Notes: generated by a model not told the origin, from the letters alone. Positions 35,745 to 53,139 are shown, numbered from the stretch's first letter. The stretch is 64,000 nucleotides of DNA from Campylobacter anatolicus (GCF_018145655.1 NZ_JAGSSY010000002.1:372001-436000), one strand, 5' to 3'. Made by a program: numbers and translations.

Positions 35745-36377
35745 ATGGAGATTGTTCTATTTACAAAAAATGGTTCTCTAAACAATTTGTGGAGAAGTTA
35801 CTCTCTTGGTAAAAATGTTAAATTTGCACACAATAAAAAGGACTTTTTGAATGTGCTTAGAGACTATAAAGTTGAAATAGCTGGTATAGATTTTGATACG
35901 ATAAAGGATGATATAAAAGGAAATTTAGATGAATTAAGTCTAAAATTTCCTAATACCAAAATCTTTATCCTTGCAAATGAACCAAATTTTATTCAAGGTA
36001 AATATATGCTTGCACTTGGTATAAAGGGCTACGCGAACTCACATATGCAAGAGATCCATTTCAAAGATGCATTTAAGGCTATAGGAGATGGTAGCGTATG
36101 GCTTTATCCAGAGTTTGTCCAGGAGATGATAGTTGAGCTTACAAATTCATACGAGAACATTAATTCTACAAAAAATGATAGTCTAGATGTACTTACAAGT
36201 CGTGAAAAAGAGGTTGCTGATCTTATATATAAAGGTTTAACAAATCAAGAAATATCTGACAATATAGATGCAACTCTAAGAACTGTCAAGGCACATATAA
36301 CATCTATATATAGTAAGCTTGGTGTCAAAGATAGGATAGGGTTGGTGCTATTTATGCAAAAACTTGCAAATGCCTAA
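35745..36377 (+). CDS. LuxR-family regulator with atypical receiver domain
   Basis: 210 residues. The C-terminal ~60 form a LuxR/FixJ helix-turn-helix (LTSREKEVADLIYKGLTNQE, then TVKAHITSIYSKLGV). The N-terminal half has the length and fold pattern of a receiver, but the acidic pair after the first strand is replaced (LFTKNG) and the conserved Lys block reads GYANSH. An Asp in the right area remains (GIDFDT). It may therefore work without phosphorylation, as a pseudo-receiver. It probably controls this operon or the unseen adhesin gene. Confidence 0.82.
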   Translation: MEIVLFTKNGSLNNLWRSYSLGKNVKFAHNKKDFLNVLRDYKVEIAGIDFDTIKDDIKGNLDELSLKFPNTKIFILANEPNFIQGKYMLALGIKGYANSHMQEIHFKDAFKAIGDGSVWLYPEFVQEMIVELTNSYENINSTKNDSLDVLTSREKEVADLIYKGLTNQEISDNIDATLRTVKAHITSIYSKLGVKDRIGLVLFMQKLANA

Positions 36378-36996
36378 AATTTTTATAATTTTAATATTTT
36401 GCTGTCAGTTATTTGCCATCAATTTTGAATTGGCATCTCAAAATTTATCAGCCTGTAAAGATCAGCGTTGTAAGAATATATTAAATCACTATGCCAATTA
36501 TCTAAAAAATATAAAAAATGAAAGTTTTATAAGAAAGTTGGAGCTTATAAATTCTTATATTAACACACTTATGCCACGATACGATGATTTTTATAATACA
36601 AATATTGACATTTGGAGTACTCGTGGAGAGTTTTTGCGTCGTGGTGGTGGCGATTGTGAAGAGTATGCCATAGCAAAAAGAGATAGTTTAAAAGATCTCG
36701 GCATAGATAATCAAAGTTGCCTTTTAGTCGTAAAAGATAAATTTTCAGGCTCTTATCATATGGTCTTGGCTGTTTGGGAAGATGCCAAACATGAGCCACT
36801 TATTCTTGATAATTTAAGTTTTAAAGTCTTACCTCTTTCTAAGCGGTACGACATAAAGGTCGATTATTGCCTTATGGGAGGTAAGTATTATAAATTTAAA
36901 AAAGATGGCATAAATTTAGAACCTGCAAATATCAAAATAGTAGCTTATGAAAAGCTACTAGAAAAAGAAAAAAAAGAAATTTTTTGGAAGAATTAA
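36370..36996 (+). CDS. Second LapG-like cysteine protease
   Basis: 208 residues with a signal peptide (IFIILIFCCQLFAINF). The triad is Cys96 (GGGDCEEY), His130 (SYHMVLAV) and Asp147 (LILDNLSF), so the active site is intact. It is clearly paralogous to the first protease but divergent outside the motifs, with additional cysteines at the mature N-terminus (SACKDQRCK). The start chosen is ATG at 36370, overlapping the regulator gene by 8 bases; an upstream TTG at 36364 is possible. No second LapD-like gene accompanies it. Confidence 0.82.
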   Translation: MPKIFIILIFCCQLFAINFELASQNLSACKDQRCKNILNHYANYLKNIKNESFIRKLELINSYINTLMPRYDDFYNTNIDIWSTRGEFLRRGGGDCEEYAIAKRDSLKDLGIDNQSCLLVVKDKFSGSYHMVLAVWEDAKHEPLILDNLSFKVLPLSKRYDIKVDYCLMGGKYYKFKKDGINLEPANIKIVAYEKLLEKEKKEIFWKN

Positions 36997-37202
36997 TCTT
37001 CTAAATTTATATCTTTTGATTGTTTTTTATTTTGTTCTATTAAAGATCTATTGTGGTTAATAAGCTCACGATTTTCTTTTATCTTTTCATTATTTTGCTC
37101 TATCAGTTTTGAAAGTGTTACTATGCGTTTTTCATAACGAACCATAATAAAATACATAATGTAAATGAGTGCTAAAATGATAACCCAAGGTAGAAATTGC
37201 AT
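36993..37202 (-). CDS. Small membrane-anchored coiled-coil protein
   Basis: 69 residues: an N-terminal span (PWVIILALIYIMYFIMV) then a polar helix rich in Asn, Glu and Lys (KLIEQNNEKIKENRELINHN) that should form a coiled coil. The ATG at 37202-37200 is preferred because AAGGA lies seven bases ahead; another ATG at 37208 is only one base from it. Its 3' end overlaps the second LapG-like gene by 4 bases from the opposite strand. No family recognised. Confidence 0.65.
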   Translation of the reverse strand: MQFLPWVIILALIYIMYFIMVRYEKRIVTLSKLIEQNNEKIKENRELINHNRSLIEQNKKQSKDINLED

Positions 37203-37295
37203 ATTCATATCCTTAATAAATTTTTTATAATTATATGAATTTATCGTTTAAGAATAGTTAAAATCATAAAATTTTATATATATGATAAAATATCC

Positions 37296-37324
37296 TTGAC
37301 ATTTATTTTGTTTTGAGATATAAT
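37296..37324 (+). promoter_or_regulatory. Consensus sigma-70 promoter of the tRNA-tuf cluster
   Basis: TTGACA at 37296-37301 and TATAAT at 37319-37324 with a 17-base spacer, a perfect match to the general bacterial consensus. It lies 20 bases before the first tRNA. Campylobacter promoters usually lack a recognisable -35 box, so this should be a very strong, growth-rate-tuned promoter. Confidence 0.8.
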
Positions 37325-37344
37325 TGCCACTTCACAACTTTGGT

Positions 37345-37420
37345 GCTGGTGTAGCTCAGTTGGTAGAGCTACTGCCTTGTAAGCAGTGGGTCGGCGGTTC
37401 AAGTCCGTTCACCAGCTCCA
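37345..37420 (+). tRNA. tRNA-Thr (TGT)
   Basis: 76 nt with encoded CCA. Acceptor GCTGGTG pairs with CACCAGC; anticodon loop CTTGTAA gives TGT; T-arm GGTTCAAGTCC. First of four tRNA genes leading into tuf. Confidence 0.95.
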
Positions 37421-37469
37421 TTTTTGTAACAGTGTTTGACCAGAAATACCAAGCAATTTTATTTTAAAG

Positions 37470-37554
<85 letters not shown>

Positions 37555-37564
37555 TAATGCTATT

Positions 37565-37641
37565 GCGGGAGTAGCTCAGTTGGCTAGAGCATCAGCCTTC
37601 CAAGCTGAGGGTCGCGGGTTCGAGCCCCGTTTCCCGCTCCA
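37565..37641 (+). tRNA. tRNA-Gly (TCC)
   Basis: 77 nt with encoded CCA. Acceptor GCGGGAG pairs with TTCCCGC including one wobble; anticodon loop CTTCCAA gives TCC. Confidence 0.94.
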
Positions 37642-37646
37642 GAATT

Positions 37647-37714
37647 TGGAAACTGAAACTGGGAGCTGTAATATATAATTATACCTGCAGTTTATTCAGT
37701 ATTTAATGTTTCCA
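37647..37714 (+). repeat. Long imperfect hairpin between tRNA-Gly and tRNA-Thr
   Basis: TGGAAAC at 37647-37653 pairs with GTTTCCA at 37708-37714, and the inner ACTGAAACTG nearly pairs with CAGTTTATTCAGT. The centre holds the palindrome-like TATATAATTATA. It may be a processing signal for the tRNA precursor, since the tRNAs on either side are probably on one transcript. Confidence 0.4.
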
Positions 37715-37761
37715 GTTAGTTGTTTATATTGTTATTTAGTCATCTCAGCCGAGTGTTCATC

Positions 37762-37836
<75 letters not shown>

Positions 37837-37907
37837 CGTATTTTGTGAGAAGCTAAATTTAATATAAATTTTTATTTGATGAAACACATATCATAACGGA
37901 GGATAAG

Positions 37908-39107
37908 ATGGCTAAAGAAAAATTTTCACGCAACAAGCCACACGTAAATATAGGTACCATTGGTCACGTTGACCACGGTAAAACAACTTTGACAGCTGCC
38001 ATTTCTGCTGTTCTTTCAAGAAAAGGTCTTGCTGAGCTTAAAGATTATGATAATATCGATAATGCTCCAGAAGAGAAAGAGCGTGGTATAACTATCGCTA
38101 CTTCACACATTGAGTATGAGACAGAAAATCGCCACTATGCTCACGTTGATTGTCCAGGACACGCCGACTATGTTAAAAATATGATTACTGGTGCGGCTCA
38201 AATGGATGGTGCGATACTAGTTGTTTCTGCTGCTGATGGTCCGATGCCACAAACTAGAGAGCATATTCTACTTTCTCGCCAAGTCGGCGTTCCATATATA
38301 GTTGTATTTATGAATAAGGCTGATATGGTTGATGATGCTGAACTTTTAGAGTTAGTTGAGATGGAAATTCGTGAGCTTTTAAACGAATATAACTTCCCAG
38401 GCGATGATACGCCTATTATAGCTGGTTCTGCACTTAAAGCTCTTGAAGAGGCTAAAGCAGGTCAAGATGGTGAGTGGTCAGCAAAAGTTATGGAGCTTAT
38501 GGCTGCAGTTGACAGCTATATACCAACTCCAACTCGTGCAACTGATAAAGACTTCTTGATGCCTATCGAAGATGTTTTCTCAATATCAGGTCGTGGAACA
38601 GTTGTTACTGGTAGAATCGAAAAAGGTGTTGTAAAGGTTGGTGACACTATTGAGATTGTTGGTATCCGTGACACTCAAACAACAACAGTTACTGGTGTTG
38701 AGATGTTTAGAAAAGAGATGGATCAAGGCGAGGCCGGCGACAATGTTGGTGTTTTATTAAGAGGTACTAAAAAAGAGGATGTTGAGCGTGGTATGGTTTT
38801 ATGTAAGCCAAAATCAATAACTCCTCATACAAAATTTGAAGGTGAAGTTTATATCTTGACTAAAGAAGAAGGTGGACGCCACACTCCATTCTTTAATAAT
38901 TATAGACCACAATTTTATGTTAGAACAACTGACGTTACAGGCTCTATTACACTTCCAGAAGGAACTGAGATGGTTATGCCTGGTGATAATATAAGAATTT
39001 CTGTTGAGCTTATCGCTCCAGTTGCACTTGAAGAAGGTACACGTTTTGCGATCCGCGAGGGTGGTAGAACTGTTGGTTCAGGCGTTGTTTCTAAAATACT
39101 TGCATAA
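37908..39107 (+). CDS. tuf: Elongation factor Tu
   Basis: GTPase delivering aminoacyl-tRNA to the ribosome. 399 residues. GTP motifs: GHVDHGKT (P-loop), [12 protein letters not shown] (switch I), DCPGH, NKAD and SALKAL. ATG preceded by GGAGGAT. The tRNA-Thr/Tyr/Gly/Thr-tuf layout corresponds to the ancestral tufB locus. No second tuf accompanies rpsL-rpsG-fusA at 54388-57419. Confidence 0.98.
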   Translation: MAKEKFSRNKPHVNIGTIGHVDHGKTTLTAAISAVLSRKGLAELKDYDNIDNAPEEKERGITIATSHIEYETENRHYAHVDCPGHADYVKNMITGAAQMDGAILVVSAADGPMPQTREHILLSRQVGVPYIVVFMNKADMVDDAELLELVEMEIRELLNEYNFPGDDTPIIAGSALKALEEAKAGQDGEWSAKVMELMAAVDSYIPTPTRATDKDFLMPIEDVFSISGRGTVVTGRIEKGVVKVGDTIEIVGIRDTQTTTVTGVEMFRKEMDQGEAGDNVGVLLRGTKKEDVERGMVLCKPKSITPHTKFEGEVYILTKEEGGRHTPFFNNYRPQFYVRTTDVTGSITLPEGTEMVMPGDNIRISVELIAPVALEEGTRFAIREGGRTVGSGVVSKILA

Positions 39108-39114
39108 TTCAAAT

Positions 39115-39143
39115 AAAGAGCGATTAAATTCGCTCTTTAAATT
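39115..39143 (+). terminator. Hairpin after tuf
   Basis: AAAGAGCGA at 39115-39123 pairs with TTCGCTCTTT ending at 39138, followed by AAATTTT. A partial terminator between tuf and rpmG would let tuf be made in excess of the downstream genes. Confidence 0.7.
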
Positions 39144-39156
39144 TTAAGGAAAATTG

Positions 39157-39315
39157 ATGAGAGTTAAAGTTGGTTTAAAATGTTCTGAAAGTGGTGATAT
39201 AAACTACACTACAACTAAAAATAGTAAGACTATGACAGAAAAGTTAGAGCTTAAAAAATATTGCCCAAGACTTAAAAAACATACTATTCACAAAGAAGTA
39301 AAATTAAAAAGTTAA
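39157..39315 (+). CDS. rpmG: 50S ribosomal protein L33
   Basis: 52 residues starting [13 protein letters not shown]. The [16 protein letters not shown] and [11 protein letters not shown] blocks are the L33 signature. Only Cys9 and Cys36 remain of the four zinc-ribbon cysteines, so this is the zinc-free form. AAGGAAAATTG precedes the ATG. Its place between tuf and secE is standard. Confidence 0.95.
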   Translation: MRVKVGLKCSESGDINYTTTKNSKTMTEKLELKKYCPRLKKHTIHKEVKLKS

Positions 39316-39330
39316 TGGGCTAATACCATT

Positions 39331-39406
39331 AGGGCAATAGCTCCAACGGTAGAGCACTGGATTCCAAATCCAATGGTTGGGGGTTCGAATCCCTCTTGCC
39401 CTGCCA
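39331..39406 (+). tRNA. tRNA-Trp (CCA)
   Basis: 76 nt with encoded 3' CCA. Acceptor AGGGCAA pairs with TTGCCCT; anticodon loop TTCCAAA gives CCA. The order rpmG, tRNA-Trp, secE is conserved in many bacteria. Confidence 0.95.
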
Positions 39407-39420
39407 TAATAAGGTTAAAA

Positions 39421-39600
39421 ATGGAAAAATTAATAAATTATATAAAATTATCTAAGCTTGAAATTTTAAAAGTTATATTTCCTACCAAAGAGCAAGTAAG
39501 AAATGCTTTTATTACAGTTTTTATCGTAGTTGCAGTAGTATCACTTTTTTTGGCGTTAGTTGATGCGATTATGTCATTTACGCTTTCTAAAATAATATAA
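39421..39600 (+). CDS. secE: Preprotein translocase subunit SecE
   Basis: 59 residues: short amphipathic helix (LSKLEILKVIFPTKEQVRN) and one span (FITVFIVVAVVSLFLALVD), the minimal SecE form. The ATG at 39421 is chosen; a longer frame reaching back to 39373 would run into the tRNA-Trp gene. It is 11 bases before nusG. Confidence 0.93.
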   Translation: MEKLINYIKLSKLEILKVIFPTKEQVRNAFITVFIVVAVVSLFLALVDAIMSFTLSKII

Positions 39601-39611
39601 GGAATTGTAAG

Positions 39612-40142
39612 ATGGCACATAAGTGGTATGCTATTCAGACTTATGCTGGTAGTGAGATGGCTGTTAAAAGAGGTATTGAAAATTTAGTAAAAGATCATGG
39701 TATTGAAGATCGGTTAAAGAATGTTATAGTTCCTACTGAAGATGTCATAGAGATTAAAAATGGAAAACAAAAGATAAATGAGAGAACTCTTTATCCAGGT
39801 TATGCTTTTGCACTATTAGATCTTGATACTGCTCTTTGGCATAAAATTCAGTCCTTGCCAAAAGTTAGTAGATTTATAGGTGAGCAAAAAAAGCCTACGC
39901 CTTTAAGCGATAAAGATATTAATACAATTTTGGAAAAAGTAGAAAAACGTGCTGCACCTAAACCAAAAATCTTCTTTGAAGAAGGTGAGAGTGTTCGAAT
40001 AATAGATGGTCCTTTTGCAAACTTTACAGGTATTGTAGAAGAATACGATATGGTTCATGGAAAACTTCGTCTAAATGTCTCGATATTTGGTAGAAGCACA
40101 CCAGTTGATATTTTATATTCACAAGTTGAGAAGATAATCTAA
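39612..40142 (+). CDS. nusG: Transcription termination/antitermination factor NusG
   Basis: 176 residues. N-terminal NGN domain ([12 protein letters not shown], then TLYPGYAF) and C-terminal KOW domain ([20 protein letters not shown]). It binds RNA polymerase and links it to Rho or the ribosome. Standard position between secE and rplK. Confidence 0.97.
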   Translation: MAHKWYAIQTYAGSEMAVKRGIENLVKDHGIEDRLKNVIVPTEDVIEIKNGKQKINERTLYPGYAFALLDLDTALWHKIQSLPKVSRFIGEQKKPTPLSDKDINTILEKVEKRAAPKPKIFFEEGESVRIIDGPFANFTGIVEEYDMVHGKLRLNVSIFGRSTPVDILYSQVEKII

Positions 40143-40153
40143 GGAGAAAGTTT

Positions 40154-40579
40154 ATGGCTAAGAAAGTTATAGGCGAAATTAAATTACAAATTGCTGCTAC
40201 AAAGGCAAATCCAAGCCCTCCAGTTGGTCCAGCACTTGGTCAAAAGGGTGTAAATATTATGGAATTTTGTAAAGCATTTAACGAAAGAACAAAAGATATG
40301 GTGGGGTTTAATATCCCTGTAGTTATAACTGTTTATGCTGACAAAAGCTTTACATTTATTACAAAGCAACCACCTGCAACAGACCTTATAAAAAAAGCTG
40401 CTGGTATAGCAAAAGGAACAGATAACCCTTTAAAAAACAAAGTTGGTAAACTTACAAAAGCTCAAGTTTTAGAGATAGTTGAGAAAAAACTTGCAGATTT
40501 AAATACAAAAGATAAAGAGCAAGCGGCTAAGATCATTGCTGGTTCAGCTCGTTCAATGGGTGTCGAAGTAATAGACTAA
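40154..40579 (+). CDS. rplK: 50S ribosomal protein L11
   Basis: 141 residues. The N-terminal block [20 protein letters not shown] with its conserved prolines and the C-terminal [10 protein letters not shown] are L11 hallmarks. It forms the GTPase-associated centre of the large subunit. Preceded by AAGGAG. Confidence 0.97.
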   Translation: MAKKVIGEIKLQIAATKANPSPPVGPALGQKGVNIMEFCKAFNERTKDMVGFNIPVVITVYADKSFTFITKQPPATDLIKKAAGIAKGTDNPLKNKVGKLTKAQVLEIVEKKLADLNTKDKEQAAKIIAGSARSMGVEVID

Positions 40580-40587
40580 AACCTTTA

Positions 40588-40613
40588 CCGTCGGGTTGAT
40601 TAACATAAGACGG
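40588..40613 (+). promoter_or_regulatory. Hairpin in the rplK-rplA spacer
   Basis: CCGTC at 40588-40592 pairs with GACGG at 40609-40613 in the 60-base gap. It may be part of an L1-binding autoregulatory structure or only a folding spacer; the stem is short. Confidence 0.3.
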
Positions 40614-40639
40614 AAGCACTTTAAAATGCGGAGAATTTA

Positions 40640-41341
40640 ATGGGAAAAACTACTAAAAGATTTGCTGAGTTACTAAAAAAAGTAGATGCAAATAAAATTT
40701 ATAATCTTACAGAGGCGATAGATACTATCAAAACTTTATCATCTGCTAAATTTGATGAGACAGTTGAGATTGCTCTTAAACTAAATGTTGATCCAAGACA
40801 TGCAGACCAGATGGTTCGTGGCTCGGTAGTATTACCAGCTGGGACAGGCAAGACTGTTCGTGTTGCAGTCATTGCAAAAGATGCTAAAGCTGATGAGGCT
40901 AAGGCTGCTGGTGCTGATATAGTTGGTTCTGATGAGCTTGTAGAGGATATTCAAAAGGGTATTATGAACTTTGATGTTCTTATAGCAACACCAAATTTAA
41001 TGGGGCTAGTTGGTAAAGTCGGTCGTATCCTTGGACCAAAAGGTCTTATGCCAAATCCAAAAACAGGCACAGTTACTATGGACGTAGCTCAAGCCGTTAA
41101 CAATGCAAAGAGCGGTCAGGTAAATTTCCGTGTTGATAAGCAAGGAAATATACACGCTGGTCTTGGTAAAGTAAGCTTTAGTAAAGAGCAACTCGTTGAA
41201 AATATTTCAACTTTTATAAAAGCTATAAACAAACATAAACCGGCTACAGCAAAAGGTAGATATGTTAAAAATGCTACATTGTCATTAACAATGAGTCCGT
41301 CTATTGCACTTGATACTCAAGAAGTTATGGATCTAAAATAG
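40640..41341 (+). CDS. rplA: 50S ribosomal protein L1
   Basis: 233 residues. [19 protein letters not shown] and [15 protein letters not shown] are the L1 signatures. Binds 23S rRNA at the L1 stalk and represses its own operon in many bacteria. A terminator-like hairpin follows before the rplJ leader. Confidence 0.97.
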   Translation: MGKTTKRFAELLKKVDANKIYNLTEAIDTIKTLSSAKFDETVEIALKLNVDPRHADQMVRGSVVLPAGTGKTVRVAVIAKDAKADEAKAAGADIVGSDELVEDIQKGIMNFDVLIATPNLMGLVGKVGRILGPKGLMPNPKTGTVTMDVAQAVNNAKSGQVNFRVDKQGNIHAGLGKVSFSKEQLVENISTFIKAINKHKPATAKGRYVKNATLSLTMSPSIALDTQEVMDLK

Positions 41342-41347
41342 ATTTAT

Positions 41348-41369
41348 GAGCCTCTTTAGAGGCTCTTTT
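41348..41369 (+). terminator. Terminator/attenuator after rplA
   Basis: GAGCCTC at 41348-41354 pairs with GAGGCTC at 41359-41365 around TTTA, followed by TTTTAAATTT. It separates the rplKA from the rplJL-rpoBC unit. Confidence 0.8.
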
Positions 41370-41402
41370 AAATTTAAGCTAAAAATGTGAATACTTTAGT
41401 AT

Positions 41403-41496
41403 TTAGATTTTTATCTTAGATTGGAGATAGCCGAGGCCTTAGGGCTTAATTGATTCGACCCACTCTGCTTGAAATCACCGGTCGGAAAGGAGTAAT
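41403..41496 (+). promoter_or_regulatory. Candidate rplJ (L10) mRNA leader
   Basis: GC-richer, structured stretch immediately upstream of rplJ with CCGAGGCCTTAGGGCTTAAT, then CACCGGTCGG ahead of the GGAG ribosome site. In many bacteria this position holds the L10(L12)4-binding leader that autoregulates rplJ-rplL. Called from position and composition; the fold was not computed. Confidence 0.5.
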
Positions 41497-41982
41497 ATGA
41501 CACGTAACGAAAAATCGAAAGTTATAGCTAATCTTGAAAATGAATTTAAAGAAGCACAAGCGATTGTTGTTTGTGATTATCGCGGTTTAAGTGTTAAAAG
41601 ACTTGAAGTTTTAAGAAATGCTGCTAGAGAGCAAGGTGTAAAAGTTCAAGTTATCAAAAATACACTCGCTAATATAGCTCTTAATAATGTAGAAAAAAGT
41701 GGATTGGATCTAAAAGATACAAATATCTACGTTTGGGGTGAAGATCAACTAGCTGTAACAAAAGTTGTTGTTAAATTTGAAGAGAGTAATTCTGAGCTTT
41801 TTAAAATTAAGACAGCATATATCGATGGAGAGGTTGCAAAAGCTGAAAAAGTTGTCGCTCTTTCTAAAATGCCTAGTCGTGATGAGCTTCTTGGTATGCT
41901 TTTGCAAGTTTGGAATGCGCCTATCCAAAATTTCACAATTGGACTAAATGCGCTTAGAGAGAAAAAAGAACAATCAGCATAA
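41497..41982 (+). CDS. rplJ: 50S ribosomal protein L10
   Basis: 161 residues. [18 protein letters not shown] and [13 protein letters not shown] are L10 hallmarks. Anchors L7/L12 dimers on the ribosomal stalk. It ends 19 bases before rplL. Confidence 0.96.
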   Translation: MTRNEKSKVIANLENEFKEAQAIVVCDYRGLSVKRLEVLRNAAREQGVKVQVIKNTLANIALNNVEKSGLDLKDTNIYVWGEDQLAVTKVVVKFEESNSELFKIKTAYIDGEVAKAEKVVALSKMPSRDELLGMLLQVWNAPIQNFTIGLNALREKKEQSA

Positions 41983-42001
41983 AATTTAGAAGGATAATAA
42001 A

Positions 42002-42379
42002 ATGGCAATTACTAAAGAAGATGTATTAGAATTTATTTCTAACCTTTCAGTATTAGAGTTAAGTGAACTTGTAAAAGAGTTTGAAGAGAAATTTGGTGTA
42101 AGTGCTGCTCCAGTTATGGTAGCTGGCGGTGCTGTAGCTGGCGGTGCTGCTGAGGCAGCTGAAGAGAAGACTGAATTTAACGTAGTTTTAGTTGATTCAG
42201 GTGATAAAAAAATCAACGTTATTAAGGTTGTTAGAGCTCTTACGGGTCTTGGTCTTAAAGAGGCAAAAGATGCAGTTGAGGGAACCCCATCTGTTCTTAA
42301 AGAGGGCATCAGCAAAGATGAAGCTGAGGCAGCTAAAAAAGAGCTTGAAGAAGCTGGTGCTAAAGTCGAGCTTAAATAA
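42002..42379 (+). CDS. rplL: 50S ribosomal protein L7/L12
   Basis: 125 residues. N-terminal dimerisation helices, an Ala/Gly hinge ([15 protein letters not shown]) and the C-terminal factor-binding domain with [20 protein letters not shown]. Preceded by AGAAGGA. Confidence 0.97.
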   Translation: MAITKEDVLEFISNLSVLELSELVKEFEEKFGVSAAPVMVAGGAVAGGAAEAAEEKTEFNVVLVDSGDKKINVIKVVRALTGLGLKEAKDAVEGTPSVLKEGISKDEAEAAKKELEEAGAKVELK

Positions 42380-42403
42380 TTTCAACTTGAAGTTATTAAT
42401 CGC

Positions 42404-42431
42404 AGAGAGGGCAATGCTCTCTCTTTTTTTA
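42404..42431 (+). terminator. Attenuator between rplL and rpoB
   Basis: AGAGAG at 42404-42409 pairs with CTCTCT at 42417-42422, followed by a run of seven to eight T. In other bacteria a partial terminator here lowers rpoBC expression relative to rplJL. Confidence 0.75.
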
Positions 42432-42450
42432 AATTTAGACGCCTTTTTAA

Positions 42451-51139
<8,689 letters not shown>

Positions 51140-51155
51140 TATTCTTTTTCTTTGT

Positions 51156-51177
51156 TAGCCCCTTGTTTTAGGGGCTA
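51156..51177 (+). terminator. Hairpin after rpoC
   Basis: TAGCCCC at 51156-51162 pairs with GGGGCTA at 51171-51177 around an eight-base T-rich loop. The downstream T-tract is weak. It ends the long rplJL-rpoBC transcript. Confidence 0.7.
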
Positions 51178-51206
51178 TGTATTAAATTTGATTTACTATT
51201 TTTTAG

Positions 51207-51212
51207 TATAAT
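51207..51212 (+). promoter_or_regulatory. Candidate -10 element for the DoxX-family gene
   Basis: TATAAT in a T-rich tract, 22 bases before the start codon, giving a very short leader. Confidence 0.45.
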
Positions 51213-51234
51213 CCTTGATTTTAAAGGATGTATA

Positions 51235-51621
51235 ATGTTAAAAAATAGTGATTTGGGGCTTTTATTACTCCGTCTTGGACTTGGAATTTGTCTATTTATC
51301 CACGGATTTGCGAAGCTTACCGGTGGCATTAGTTTTGTCAAATCGATGGTTGTCGGTGCTGGTTTGCCTGAAATTTTATCATACGGTGTTTATATTGGTG
51401 AAGTGGTCGCTCCACTTGCACTTATAATCGGTTTTTATTCACGTATTTCATCGGCTATTATAGCTATTAACTCAATTGTTATACTTTATGTTGCACATCC
51501 AAATTTATTGGCACTTACACAATACGGTGGTTTTAAAGCTGAGATTTTATACCTTTATATAGCTATGGCACTCTGCCTTGTTTTTATGGGTAGTGGTAAA
51601 TATGCCGTTGCAAGAGATTAA
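51235..51621 (+). CDS. DoxX-family membrane protein
   Basis: 128 residues with four hydrophobic spans. LLLRLGLGICLFIHGFAKL at the N-terminus and the following GLPEILSYGVYIGEVVAPL fit the DoxX family (PF07681). Members have been linked to thiosulfate:quinone oxidoreduction or redox stress; the role of this one is unknown. It stands alone between terminators and promoters. Confidence 0.85.
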   Translation: MLKNSDLGLLLLRLGLGICLFIHGFAKLTGGISFVKSMVVGAGLPEILSYGVYIGEVVAPLALIIGFYSRISSAIIAINSIVILYVAHPNLLALTQYGGFKAEILYLYIAMALCLVFMGSGKYAVARD

Positions 51622-51727
51622 AATTTGTTACATATTTATTAAATATTATTAATTTTTATCAAATTTTAATAATATTTTAAGCCTTTTAAATATAGATTTA
51701 AATTATTTAAATTTTTAGGAGGCCAAA

Positions 51728-53137
51728 ATGTCAAATGATAAACGCAAGCCCACGTTTACACAAAGTGTAATGCCAATTTTAGTGATGATCTTAGGACTTG
51801 CTATAGGAGTTGGCTATCTTAAACTAAAAGTTGAGCCAATCATACTCATATCAGCCCTTGTTGCTGGATTTATAGCTTGGTGGATCGGATATAGCTACAA
51901 AGATCTAGAAGCTGGGATAATTGAGAAAATTTCAAGCTCGCTTCCAGCTCTTATGATACTTTGGGCTGTTGGTTTTATGATAGGAGCTTGGATGTTTTCA
52001 GGCACGATTCCGATGATTATTTATTACGGAGTTGAGATAGTTAGTCCAAAATACCTTGTAGTAACGGCGTTTTTGATATGTGCTATTCTGTCTACAGTTA
52101 CAGGCACATCGTGGGGTTCAGCAGGAACAGTTGGTGTGGCTGTTATGGGTATAGCCCAAGGGCTTGGCGTTGATCTTGCTGCTACTGCCGGAGCGGTCGT
52201 GGCTGGAGCGTATTTTGGAGATAAGCTCTCACCTCTTTCAGATACTACCAATTTAGCTCCAATTGCTGCTGGTTCAGAGCTTTATGAGCATATTAGTCAT
52301 ATGTTTTACACCACTATACCAGCTACAATAGTCGCATTACTTATATACTTTTTTATAGGTTCAAACGCAGCTAGTGGTGGTGACGTATCAGCTTCTATAT
52401 TATCGCTTCAAAGTGAACTTGATAAAGTTTTTGATTTTAATATAATTCTTTTGCTTCCAGCTCTTATAGTTTTAGCTGGTTCATTTTTTAAGTGGCCAAC
52501 TATACCAGCTATGCTTATATCGTCGTTTTTAGCGATTATTTTTGGTATAGTTTTTCAAGATTTTAGTCTTAAAAATGGCTTTGTTTCAGTTATGACAGGT
52601 TTTAACCTAAATATGACAGGTCTTGATATAGAGTTTTCAAAAGATATTATGAAGCTTTTAAATCGTGGTGGCGTAAGCTCTGTAAATTCAACAACTATGC
52701 TAGTTATCTGTGCTATGGCTTTTGCTGGAATTTTATCAGTTACAGGTATGCTAAATGTCGTCTTACATACTATAATGTCAAGTGTAAAAACTCAGGCAGG
52801 CATTATCATTTCAACTATCTCATCTTGTGTAACAGTCGCATTTTTAACAGGTAGTTCATATTTATCTATACTTGTTCCAGGTGAGATGTTTAGAGATTTT
52901 TACAAAGAAAAGGGCTTAGCTGCTAGAAATTTATCAAGAACTCTTGAAGATTCTGGCACTGTTATAGTCCCACTCATACCTTGGTCTGCGGCTGGTGCAT
53001 ATATGACTGCTACGCTTGGAGTGGCGACTATTGAGTATCTGCCTTGGGCTGTAGTAAATTATATGGGTATAGTGTTTGCCGTGATACTTGCTATAACTGG
53101 CATAGGCATTGCAAAGATAGATAGCAAAAAGGCTTAG
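51728..53137 (+). CDS. Na+/H+ antiporter, NhaC family
   Basis: 469-residue membrane protein with about eleven to twelve spans. TGTSWGSAGTVGVAV, GAYFGDKLSPLSDTTNLAP and LEDSGTVIVPLIPWSAAGAY are NhaC-family hallmarks, the latter two lining the ion path. It ends 2 bases before iadA, and the same pairing may mean it imports or exports a peptide or amino acid with sodium rather than serving only pH control; that is inference. Confidence 0.88.
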   Translation: MSNDKRKPTFTQSVMPILVMILGLAIGVGYLKLKVEPIILISALVAGFIAWWIGYSYKDLEAGIIEKISSSLPALMILWAVGFMIGAWMFSGTIPMIIYYGVEIVSPKYLVVTAFLICAILSTVTGTSWGSAGTVGVAVMGIAQGLGVDLAATAGAVVAGAYFGDKLSPLSDTTNLAPIAAGSELYEHISHMFYTTIPATIVALLIYFFIGSNAASGGDVSASILSLQSELDKVFDFNIILLLPALIVLAGSFFKWPTIPAMLISSFLAIIFGIVFQDFSLKNGFVSVMTGFNLNMTGLDIEFSKDIMKLLNRGGVSSVNSTTMLVICAMAFAGILSVTGMLNVVLHTIMSSVKTQAGIIISTISSCVTVAFLTGSSYLSILVPGEMFRDFYKEKGLAARNLSRTLEDSGTVIVPLIPWSAAGAYMTATLGVATIEYLPWAVVNYMGIVFAVILAITGIGIAKIDSKKA

Positions 53138-53139
53138 TA

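Noticed and set aside
27294-36996. The secreted adhesin itself inside the secretion locus
   Set aside because: No long repetitive or RTX-like frame is present; all genes are accounted for by machinery and regulators.
39373-39420. Longer N-terminus for secE
   Set aside because: The extension overlaps the 3' part of tRNA-Trp; the ATG at 39421 fits SecE length.
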